64,000 bases of DNA from Oceanobacillus sp. CFH 90083 (GTDB lineage Bacteria > Bacillota > Bacilli > Bacillales > Amphibacillaceae): the NCBI RefSeq assembly GCF_009389585.1, contig NZ_VIYG01000006.1, positions 62,001 to 126,000 of the forward strand, given 5' to 3'. This document shows positions 56,874 through 64,000 of this stretch, one piece after another. The notes under the pieces were generated by a model. It worked only from the letters and a program-made list of their open reading frames with translations, ran no database searches and had not been told where the DNA came from. The position numbers were made by a program, and so were the translations under genes. How positions within the stretch are numbered: position 1 is the first letter of the stretch; each line of letters starts with the position of its first letter.

Positions 56874-57983
56874 ATGAGAAATAAGAAAACAGCATTATTT
56901 TTACCCTTTATGCAAATTACTACGGGACATCATCATGTTGCAGATACTCTAATGGATGAACTTCAAAAGGTCGATCGCACAATAGACTGTCAGAAAGTTG
57001 ATATTTTATCTTACAGCTACGGCAAAATCGAAAGACTTGTTTCTTCGACTTATTTGTTCTGGATTAAACGGATTCCGCAAACCTATCATTGGCTTTATGA
57101 TCAAATGGCTTATAAAGAAGTCTCAAAAAGAAATAGACAGCTTCTATATGAGGCAATATTTATGTATTTCTTTAAACGGCTGCTGAAGGAAACAGAGCCT
57201 GCGATTCTGTTTTGTACACATTCATTACCATCTCATATGGCAGGCAGACTAAAGCAAAATGGGAAATTACACGCTATTACGGTAAATGTTTATACGGATT
57301 ATTTTGTTAATCGGATCTGGGGAATAGACGGTATTGATTATCATATTGTTCCTTCTGCACAAGTAAAGACATTTTTAATAAGCAATGGCGTCAAGGAAGA
57401 AAATATTTTTGTGACAGGGATTCCCGTCCATGCTGCATTTGTAAAGGAAACACCCCGGCAACTGGATCTCAATAAAATTACGGTTTTAGTCAGTGGAGGG
57501 AACTTAGGTGTTGGGGAAATAGAGCAATTTTTGCCAAGCAACGCTTCCGATAAGAAGCTGCATTATTATGTATTATGTGGGAAAAATGAGCAGTTGTATA
57601 AACAGTTACAGACAAGAAAGCTATCCAATGTGACACCGGTTTCATATATTTTCTGTAAAAAAGAAATGAATCAGCTATATGATAAAGTGGATGCTATCCT
57701 GACAAAGCCTGGTGGTGTAACGGTAAGTGAGTGCCTCGGAAAACGTAAGACGGTATTTATTTGTAATGCGCTTCCCGGCCAGGAAAAAATCAATGCAGCA
57801 CAGCTGGAGAATATGGGGGTGATTATTCCGGTCAATATACAGGAGGAATCGGTAGAAGATCAAATTATCAGCTATTTTTCTGATGAGGACAGGCAGGAGC
57901 AATACAGAAAAAATGTAGAGGATTATCATGAAAGCCTGGATGGAAAATCAATGGCAGAAATATTGAAAGGGATACTTTATTAG
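56874..57983 (+). CDS. ykoN: YkoN-like MGDG-synthase-family glycosyltransferase
   Basis: A 369-residue GT28-fold protein: PFMQITTGHHHVADTLMDEL (the MGDG synthase N-terminal pattern), VNVYTDYFVNRIW, VTGIPVHAAF, LVSGGNLGVGEIE and the nucleotide-binding TKPGGVTVSECLG. Probably transfers a sugar to a diacylglycerol or similar membrane lipid. The ATG overlaps the stop of a three-codon frame (ATGCAGATATGA at 56866-56877) that has the better-spaced GGAAGGTG site, so translation may be coupled. A strong terminator follows. Confidence 0.88.
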   Translation: MRNKKTALFLPFMQITTGHHHVADTLMDELQKVDRTIDCQKVDILSYSYGKIERLVSSTYLFWIKRIPQTYHWLYDQMAYKEVSKRNRQLLYEAIFMYFFKRLLKETEPAILFCTHSLPSHMAGRLKQNGKLHAITVNVYTDYFVNRIWGIDGIDYHIVPSAQVKTFLISNGVKEENIFVTGIPVHAAFVKETPRQLDLNKITVLVSGGNLGVGEIEQFLPSNASDKKLHYYVLCGKNEQLYKQLQTRKLSNVTPVSYIFCKKEMNQLYDKVDAILTKPGGVTVSECLGKRKTVFICNALPGQEKINAAQLENMGVIIPVNIQEESVEDQIISYFSDEDRQEQYRKNVEDYHESLDGKSMAEILKGILY

Positions 57984-58020
57984 CTTTATGTGTTTAAAAA
58001 TAAAACGCATAAAGCTTTTT
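57982..58020 (+). terminator. Terminator after ykoN
   Basis: AGCTTTATGTGTTT pairs with AAACGCATAAAGCT, then TTTT. Confidence 0.88.
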
Positions 58021-58139
58021 GAATGGAATCTCATTCCGTAATAAAAAAATAACCTGTATCATGTAACTTATTACCATCTGTTTGTATAATAGATCTAAAG
58101 AAAATCAATCATAAAGCAGAGAAATATGGAGGGTCAGCT

Positions 58140-58841
58140 ATGAAATTACTCATTGTCGAGGATGATAAAACGATTGCTTCCGGCTTGGAATATTCCTTAA
58201 AGCAGGAGGGCTATCAGGTAACAATATGTCATCGTGCTCAGGAAGCGGTAGAAATAATAGACACACAGCTCAATACGATTTCCCTATGTTTATTTGATTT
58301 ATCCTTACCGGATGGCAGCGGCTATGATTTATGCCGGAGAGTGAAAGCAAGCGCGGATGTCCCTGTTATTTTTCTGACGGTTGTCGATGATGAAGTCAAT
58401 GTAGTAATGGGGCTCGATATGGGAGCAGATGATTACATTACCAAGCCATTTCGGATTCGTGAATTAAGCTCGCGGATTAAAACCGTACTCAGACGTTATC
58501 AGAAAAATAACACGCAGGAAAAAGACAGCATTCAGCTTGGCATCATCGAGATATTTCCACTGGAGGGGAAGGTATATAAAGCGCAGCTGGAGCTTGCGTT
58601 AACAGCGCTTGAATATCGGCTGCTGATGATTTTTATCAATCATCGCGGGCAGGTTCTTTCCCGGGAACAGCTTCTGGAAATGATATGGGATGTTGCTGGA
58701 GAGTTTGTCAATGATAATACATTGACGGTTTATATTAAACGGCTGCGGAAGAAGATTGAAGATAACCCGCAAAAGCCGATGCTGATCGAAACGGTCAGAG
58801 GATTAGGGTATAGGATGGTAGCAGAAAATGTTAAGAAATAA
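58140..58841 (+). CDS. OmpR-family response regulator
   Basis: A 233-residue response regulator: a receiver with the acidic pair VEDD, the phospho-acceptor aspartate in LFDLSLPDGS, and a conserved lysine in DYITKPF; then a winged helix (LTALEYRLLMIF to VRGLGYRM). It overlaps the kinase gene by 14 bases. Placement ahead of an ABC/FtsX exporter suggests it controls that exporter. Confidence 0.93.
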   Translation: MKLLIVEDDKTIASGLEYSLKQEGYQVTICHRAQEAVEIIDTQLNTISLCLFDLSLPDGSGYDLCRRVKASADVPVIFLTVVDDEVNVVMGLDMGADDYITKPFRIRELSSRIKTVLRRYQKNNTQEKDSIQLGIIEIFPLEGKVYKAQLELALTALEYRLLMIFINHRGQVLSREQLLEMIWDVAGEFVNDNTLTVYIKRLRKKIEDNPQKPMLIETVRGLGYRMVAENVKK

Positions 58842-59829
58842 AGAGATTCGTGTCTTTCTTATAACAACGGTATTCATTTTGGGAATTGGGATTCTATTAG
58901 GATTCATCCATTCTCCGGTCACTGCGCTATTTATCGCTGCTGTTGGAGGGAGTCTGATTGTTTGCTATATCTTCTGGATAATTTGGCGTTATCAGCAGAT
59001 TGTTCAGCTGTCCAGTTATCTGCGAAAAATTATGGCAGGAGATACTTCGCTGGATGTCCGGGATAACAGAGAAGGGGATCTCAGTATATTAAAAAATGAA
59101 ATCTATAAAATGACAAGGATGCTATCTGAACAGCAGACAAGCTTACAAAAGGATAAAGAAAAGCTGACGGATGCGATCTCAGATATTTCTCATCAAATAA
59201 AAACACCGCTGACTTCGATGACAGTGATGGCTGATTTATTAAGTGAGCCGGATTTAGAGACTGAAAAACGGAAGGAATTTACCTATCACATTCGCAAGCA
59301 ATTAGAGCGGATGGAGTGGCTTGTTTCTTCCTTATTAAAGCTTTCAAAAATCGATGCCGGGACTACGCTGTTTAGTAAGGAAAAGGTGGAAGTGGCACAA
59401 CTCGTAAAAGAAGTCATCGCACCAATGGAAATACCTGTTGAACTGAAAGAAATAGAGCTGGAGATAGAAGGAAAGCCGGAAGCTGTTTTTATTGGAGATA
59501 AGAATTGGACGAAAGAGGCTTGTATAAATATTTTAAAGAATGCCGTTGAACACACACCAATCGGCGGAAAAATTACTATCTCTTATGAGGAAAATGCTAT
59601 TTTTACGGAAATACGAATGAAAGACAATGGACAAGGAATTGGAAAAACAGAGCTTCCGCATATTTTTAAACGCTTTTATAAGGGAAGTCATGCAGCAGAT
59701 GGCAGTGTCGGTATTGGATTGGCGATGGCTTATTCCATTATCACCAATCAGCTGGGAGATATTGAGGTGATTAGCGAGCCGGGAAAAGGGTCTGTTTTTC
59801 ATATTAAATTTTACAAGCAGGTCGTTTAA
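58828..59829 (+). CDS. Sensor histidine kinase
   Basis: A 333-residue kinase with two N-terminal membrane helices (about 8-27 and 30-52) and almost no extracellular loop, an HAMP-like region, the H-box DISHQIKTPLTSM, and an ATPase domain with the N-box NILKNAVEHT, GQGIG and GIGLAM. An intramembrane sensor of this kind often works together with an ABC transporter that detects antimicrobial peptides or lipids. Start within the regulator gene. Confidence 0.92.
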   Translation: MLRNKEIRVFLITTVFILGIGILLGFIHSPVTALFIAAVGGSLIVCYIFWIIWRYQQIVQLSSYLRKIMAGDTSLDVRDNREGDLSILKNEIYKMTRMLSEQQTSLQKDKEKLTDAISDISHQIKTPLTSMTVMADLLSEPDLETEKRKEFTYHIRKQLERMEWLVSSLLKLSKIDAGTTLFSKEKVEVAQLVKEVIAPMEIPVELKEIELEIEGKPEAVFIGDKNWTKEACINILKNAVEHTPIGGKITISYEENAIFTEIRMKDNGQGIGKTELPHIFKRFYKGSHAADGSVGIGLAMAYSIITNQLGDIEVISEPGKGSVFHIKFYKQVV

Positions 59830-59831
59830 AG

Positions 59832-59877
59832 TGACAATATTGTCATCAAATTAGTCACCAATCCGTCATTTTAGACA
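59832..59877. promoter_or_regulatory. Direct-repeat operator before the ABC genes
   Basis: The palindrome TGACAATATTGTCA (59832-59845) overlaps a ladder of GTCA at 59842, 59854 and 59865 and GACA at 59874, spaced 12, 11 and 9 bases. Helical-turn spacing is typical of OmpR/PhoB-type regulator sites, so the adjacent regulator is the likely binder (inference). Confidence 0.55.
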
Positions 59878-59923
59878 AGTAAAGTAGTAGATAACAAGGG
59901 AAACGAATAAGGAGGAAAAGGAA

Positions 59924-60607
59924 ATGGAATTAATGCGGATTGAAAATTTGTCTAAAGTGTACGGGAAGGGTGACACAGCAGTAAAGGCATTGGATAATGT
60001 ATCTTTTTCTGTGAAGCAGGGCGAGTTTGTAGCGATTATCGGACCATCTGGTTCTGGAAAATCAACCCTGCTGCACCTGCTGGGAGGTGTTGACAAGCCG
60101 ACGGATGGAAAGGTATTTATTGAAAAGACAGATATTTATGGATTAAATGAAACACAGCTGGCTATTTTCAGGAGACGGCAGATTGGCTTAATTTATCAAT
60201 TCTATAATCTTCTGCCGATATTAACAGTGGAAGAGAATATTACCTTGCCGATGCTATTAGATGCGCATAAGGTGGATCAAAAGCATTTTAAGGAAATTGT
60301 GGAGATACTGGGACTGCAAAAGCGTCTGGATTATTTACCGAATCAATTATCCGGTGGACAGCAGCAGCGTGTGTCGATAGGCAGAGCGCTGATCAGTAAT
60401 CCATCTATTATTCTTGCAGATGAGCCGACAGGAAATCTGGACAGCAAAAACAGTAAAGAAATTATTGATTTGTTAAAGCTGTTTAATAAAACATATAATC
60501 AAACACTGGTAGTGATTACACATGATGACCGTATTGCTTTACAAGCGGATCGTGTTATTTCGATAGAGGACGGAACCATTGCCAAGGACGAGGTGATTCG
60601 TCCATGA
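59924..60607 (+). CDS. ABC transporter ATPase (MacB/LolD type)
   Basis: A 227-residue ATPase: Walker A GPSGSGKST, signature QLSGGQQQRVSIGRALI, Walker B SIILADEPTG, switch histidine ITHDD. It follows the two-component system and is four bases overlapping with the permease (ATGA). AAGGAGG precedes the ATG. Confidence 0.93.
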   Translation: MELMRIENLSKVYGKGDTAVKALDNVSFSVKQGEFVAIIGPSGSGKSTLLHLLGGVDKPTDGKVFIEKTDIYGLNETQLAIFRRRQIGLIYQFYNLLPILTVEENITLPMLLDAHKVDQKHFKEIVEILGLQKRLDYLPNQLSGGQQQRVSIGRALISNPSIILADEPTGNLDSKNSKEIIDLLKLFNKTYNQTLVVITHDDRIALQADRVISIEDGTIAKDEVIRP

Positions 60608-63183
60608 ATATTGTCAATAAAGTAACACTGAGACATCTCAAGGAGAATAAACGCAGGACGCTCGTTACAATTTTTGGTGTTATTATTTCTGTTGCGATGA
60701 TTACAGCGGTTGCGTCTTTAGGAATCTCTTTTATCGATATGCAGCAGCGAGATGCCATCTCCTATAGTGGTGATTGGCATTATGCTGTAGAGGATGTGGA
60801 TAAAGAACAGATAAAAGCTATTTATGATGATGATAATACAGACTCTGTAGGAATTATAGATGAATTGGGGTTTGCCCCTTTAAATGATCAATTGACCAAA
60901 AGATATCTTTACGTCCGGGCGATGGATGAAACAGCTATGGAGCAAATGCAGGTGAAACTGATAGAGGGGAAGCTTCCAACAAATGAAAATGAGGTTGTGA
61001 TTTCTGAGGAATTAAAGGGAGAGGATTTCCCTTATCAAATTGGAGACACCATTGAGCTGGATATTGGTGAGAGGTATGCAATTAATGAGGAAGAAAATCG
61101 ACCGTTAGTTCAGGATGAATCCGTCTATGAAGGTGAGGATGGCATTGGGGAGGAATTACGCAATCAGGAAAAACAGGACTTTAAAATTGTCGGTGAAATA
61201 GAAACACCTTTTTGGGATAATCCCTGGTCGGCAGGATATACAGTACTGTCGTATACAGATGGTTTATCTTTGACAGAAATTGATGGTGCATATGTTAATG
61301 TAAAGAAATTACGTCATTCATTATTTGATGATTTAGAGAAATTACGGGAAGATTTAGATATTAATGCTGAAAATATGGGAACAAATACTCCGTTATTAGA
61401 TACGTATTTAATCTCCGTAAATAGCGGTATGGTAGCAGCGTTATCCGGACTGCTTACGGTAATCATCGTGATTATTATGGTTGGATCGATTGTGTTAATT
61501 TATAATGCTTTTGCCATATCTGTATCCGAACGTTCCCGTTATTTAGGAATGCTCTCCAGCGTCGGGGCAACGAAAAGGCAAAAGCGAAATTCAGTGTTAT
61601 TTGAAGGTCTTGTTATTGGCCTGATTAGTATTCCTGTTGGAATTGGGGCAGGGCTGCTGGGAATAGGTGTTACATTGCATTTTATTAGTGAAATGTTGTT
61701 AAACGCAGATTTTTATTCTGAAATTCGTCTGGTTGTAACTCCGACGATATTTATTATAGCTATTGTAGTATCATTACTTACCATTATGATTTCTGCATGG
61801 ATACCAGCTGTAAGGGCATCTAAAATTACAGCGATAGATGCAATCCGTCAGGCAAAGGATGTTAAGCTTACCAAAAAGAAAATCAAAACAAATCGTTTTG
61901 TCCAGAAGCTGTTTGGCTATGAAGCAGAGATTGCCTTAAAGAATTTAAAAAGAAACAAGAAGCGCTACCATGTTACTGTATTTTCTCTAATGATCAGTAT
62001 TATCTTATTTTTATCGGTCGGCTTTTTCACAAACACGCTGACCAAGTCTTATGAATTACAGTCTGAAGAACAGAATTATGATATTTCTATTCAGGAATAT
62101 TCTGATGATAATAAGCTGGCTGATATATACCCTGCAATAGAAGCTATGGAGGGTGTAAAGGAAAGCATCATATATCAGAAAATAGAGTTCGTTGCTCAAA
62201 TACCTGAAGAAATTGCAGGAGATACGATGGAAGGCAGATATGACAGTAATGATTCCGAAGAAATGGGCTATTCAATGACATTAATTGGCCTGCCATCAAA
62301 AGAATGGGATAGTTATCTTCGTGAAAATGATATTTCAGCAGCATCTGATGAGCAACAGCCAGCAGTTTTAGTTAACACCGTAACTTATATGGACCAAAAT
62401 AATAAATATGTGGAAAAAGAGATGTTGAATGTTCATGAAGGTGATAAACTGCCTTTTCGTCAGGAATACTATAATGAAGAAAAAGATGATTGGGGATGGG
62501 CGGATTCAGAAGAACTTGAACTGATAGGCCTTACGAATAATTTTCCAATGGGTTATTTTTATACTTCATCAAATACATTGATTGTCATTGTTAACGAACA
62601 AACATTTAATGAACTGATGGAAAATCTGCCTTATAGTTATGATAAAAGCAGGGAAGCATTTTTAACTTCAGATGATCCTTACCAGGTAGAGGAGGATATT
62701 GAAGGACTTGAATCTGGTAACAGCTTGGAGATAAGGAATATATATGCCTTTCAGCAGCAGGATAAACAAATGACTTTAGCCTTATCCATCTTTATTTATG
62801 GATTTATTACGCTAATAACTTTAATTTCCATTGCAAATATTTTTAACACAATTTCAACTAGCGTGGCACTGAGAAAAAGAGAATTTGCGACGATGAAATC
62901 AATTGGTATGACACCGAAAGCCTTTCGTAAAATGATTCGGTTTGAAAGTATGTTTTATGGAATCAAGTCATTAATCTACGGACTGCCAATCAGTTTTGTT
63001 GTTATGTACTGGATTCAGTTACAAACAAGGAGTGCCTTTGAATATCGTTTTCAAATACCTTGGGTTTATATCGGAATTGTCATTCTGGCTGTCTTTATCA
63101 TTGTCGGAGCTGCCATGCTTTATTCAACTTCTAAATTGAAGAAGGATAATATTGTCGAGACATTAAGGCAGGAAAATATATAA
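60604..63183 (+). CDS. FtsX-type ABC permease
   Basis: An 859-residue permease with a first helix (about 17-40), a large extracellular domain (about 45-275), FtsX helices (about 285-395), a second extracellular domain (about 470-715) and a final FtsX block. MLSSVGATKRQKRNSVLFEG and MKSIGMTPKAFRKMIRFESM are the conserved loops. The partner ATPase is the gene before it. Larger than BceB-like permeases (about 650), so it is probably a MacB-type exporter or sensor-transporter rather than a bacitracin module. Confidence 0.9.
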   Translation: MNIVNKVTLRHLKENKRRTLVTIFGVIISVAMITAVASLGISFIDMQQRDAISYSGDWHYAVEDVDKEQIKAIYDDDNTDSVGIIDELGFAPLNDQLTKRYLYVRAMDETAMEQMQVKLIEGKLPTNENEVVISEELKGEDFPYQIGDTIELDIGERYAINEEENRPLVQDESVYEGEDGIGEELRNQEKQDFKIVGEIETPFWDNPWSAGYTVLSYTDGLSLTEIDGAYVNVKKLRHSLFDDLEKLREDLDINAENMGTNTPLLDTYLISVNSGMVAALSGLLTVIIVIIMVGSIVLIYNAFAISVSERSRYLGMLSSVGATKRQKRNSVLFEGLVIGLISIPVGIGAGLLGIGVTLHFISEMLLNADFYSEIRLVVTPTIFIIAIVVSLLTIMISAWIPAVRASKITAIDAIRQAKDVKLTKKKIKTNRFVQKLFGYEAEIALKNLKRNKKRYHVTVFSLMISIILFLSVGFFTNTLTKSYELQSEEQNYDISIQEYSDDNKLADIYPAIEAMEGVKESIIYQKIEFVAQIPEEIAGDTMEGRYDSNDSEEMGYSMTLIGLPSKEWDSYLRENDISAASDEQQPAVLVNTVTYMDQNNKYVEKEMLNVHEGDKLPFRQEYYNEEKDDWGWADSEELELIGLTNNFPMGYFYTSSNTLIVIVNEQTFNELMENLPYSYDKSREAFLTSDDPYQVEEDIEGLESGNSLEIRNIYAFQQQDKQMTLALSIFIYGFITLITLISIANIFNTISTSVALRKREFATMKSIGMTPKAFRKMIRFESMFYGIKSLIYGLPISFVVMYWIQLQTRSAFEYRFQIPWVYIGIVILAVFIIVGAAMLYSTSKLKKDNIVETLRQENI

Positions 63184-63189
63184 ATAAAC

Positions 63190-63232
63190 GAGGAGCTGCT
63201 CTGGAGAATTTTATCTGGGGCAGCCCTTTTTA
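63190..63232 (+). terminator. Terminator after the ABC operon
   Basis: GAGCTGCTCT pairs with GGGGCAGCCC (G-T pairs), then TTTTT. Confidence 0.7.
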
Positions 63233-63465
63233 AAAAGAAGAAAATATTGTATATTTTTTTAAATAGTAGTTGTTTTTCTGATCTATTAAGAATATAATAC
63301 ATTTAAATAAGTGTCTTAATGTATTAATACAGTGCAACGAAGATGAATACATAGAATGAGGTGAGCGATAATATTTTAGGAGTATATTAGGTATTTGCTG
63401 TGGTTTGAATGTAATATTTATACTTAAAAACTAATTATTGTAATTATTTGTCGAGGGGGTTTGTT

Positions 63466-64000
63466 ATGAATTTTATGAAACGTGGAATTTTGGGGATTAC
63501 TAGAAAAAAAGGAAAATCCTTAATTTTACTGGCAGTTATTTTTATTTTAGGAAACTTAATATCTGGTGCTATTTCCATTCAGCAGGCAACTGGAAATGTA
63601 GAGAAGACGATAAAAGAAAGACTTGGTACAGCAGCTACTGTTGACCTTGATCATGATACGCTGAATAATATGCCTGAAGATGAATGGATGGATTTTGAGC
63701 CGGAAGAACTGGGAGTTAATCTGATTAAACAAATCGGCGATCTTCCTTATGTGAAATACTATGATTATAGTATGGAACAATGGATGGGGTCAGAGAGCAT
63801 CGAGCCCTATCAGGGGGAAGAAATGGATGAAGATTTTATGATGGATGAGGAGGACGAAATACCATTTCAGCTTAAAGGGATTAATTATGCCCCAATCATT
63901 GATTTGGAAGAAGGTAAAGCTACCTTAACAGATGGGCGTGTATTTACCGATGAAGAGATTGAAAATGGTACTGCTGTAGCTGTCATTTCTGAAAATTTAG
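63466..64000 (+). CDS. FtsX-type ABC permease, N-terminal part (runs off window)
   Basis: 178 codons are present. MKRGILGITRKKGKSLILLAVIFILGNLI is a basic leader plus first membrane helix (about 16-38), and an acidic extracellular domain with EVE-type loops follows. GAGGGGG precedes the ATG at 63466. It starts 280 bases after the preceding operon, so is likely its own unit. The C-terminal FtsX domain lies outside the window. Confidence 0.82.
   Translation, partial: MNFMKRGILGITRKKGKSLILLAVIFILGNLISGAISIQQATGNVEKTIKERLGTAATVDLDHDTLNNMPEDEWMDFEPEELGVNLIKQIGDLPYVKYYDYSMEQWMGSESIEPYQGEEMDEDFMMDEEDEIPFQLKGINYAPIIDLEEGKATLTDGRVFTDEEIENGTAVAVISENL

Overview
This window looks like chromosome of a low-GC, spore-forming Bacillaceae bacterium. 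The sequence shows AT-rich DNA, purine-rich Shine-Dalgarno sites with frequent TTG and GTG starts, many intrinsic terminators, a Tlp spore protein, and B. subtilis-like sets (alaR-alaT, bdbDC, ykoN/ykoP/ykoQ, yhfUTS-bioY). The acidic glycine-betaine binding protein suggests a salt-tolerant genus such as Oceanobacillus or Virgibacillus; that is inference, because no rRNA or housekeeping marker is present.

0-7 kb: the 5' part of helD, a DUF4870 protein, then a zinc-starvation locus. Two exact or near-exact Zur boxes flank a strong promoter ahead of a zinc-free S14 paralog and a His-rich CobW/COG0523 GTPase. A third Zur box precedes a deletion-fused gene pair, two more COG0523 GTPases (ZagA/YciC type) and, between them, a metal-independent dCTP deaminase. 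A Fic-protein remnant follows. 7-15 kb: SelO, a kynUBA tryptophan-to-anthranilate operon, a WYL regulator divergent from an SDR, and a coiled-coil protein. 15-20 kb: a beta-glucoside operon (licT, bglP, bglH) with a cre-like site and two RAT antiterminator/terminator pairs.

20-38 kb: mostly single genes. They include a repeat plus LSm-like protein, a PPP-type phosphatase, rarA, PAP2, two MDR oxidoreductases, a membrane protein with two L7/L12-CTD-like repeats, MBL hydrolase, GNAT, bdbDC, alaR-alaT, a pentapeptide protein, Nudix, a stand-alone DnaA domain I protein, a YjaZ-type protease overlapping a MerR/TipAS regulator, and YitT. 38-49 kb: an accessory, partly decayed stretch. It has a candidate sRNA, a GC-rich DHFR-like gene, a truncated ABC ATPase under a TetR regulator, an intact PadR-linked ABC/FtsX exporter, a Fur-controlled but truncated siderophore ATPase fused to a permease tail, an orphan OpuAC, a DUF4064 protein and an ABC ATPase relic. 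Four decayed transporter loci in this window suggest ongoing loss of transport genes.

49-64 kb: ctaB; a BirA-box-controlled bioY-ligase-thiolase operon extended by two hot-dog dehydratases; a structured RNA candidate; tlp; ykoP/ykoQ/ykoN; and a two-component system followed by an ABC/FtsX pair and the start of another FtsX-type permease, which runs off the window.

The most unusual parts are the Zur-controlled zinc-bypass cluster containing dcd, the BirA-linked acyl-CoA cluster, two candidate structured RNAs, and the deletion fusions.
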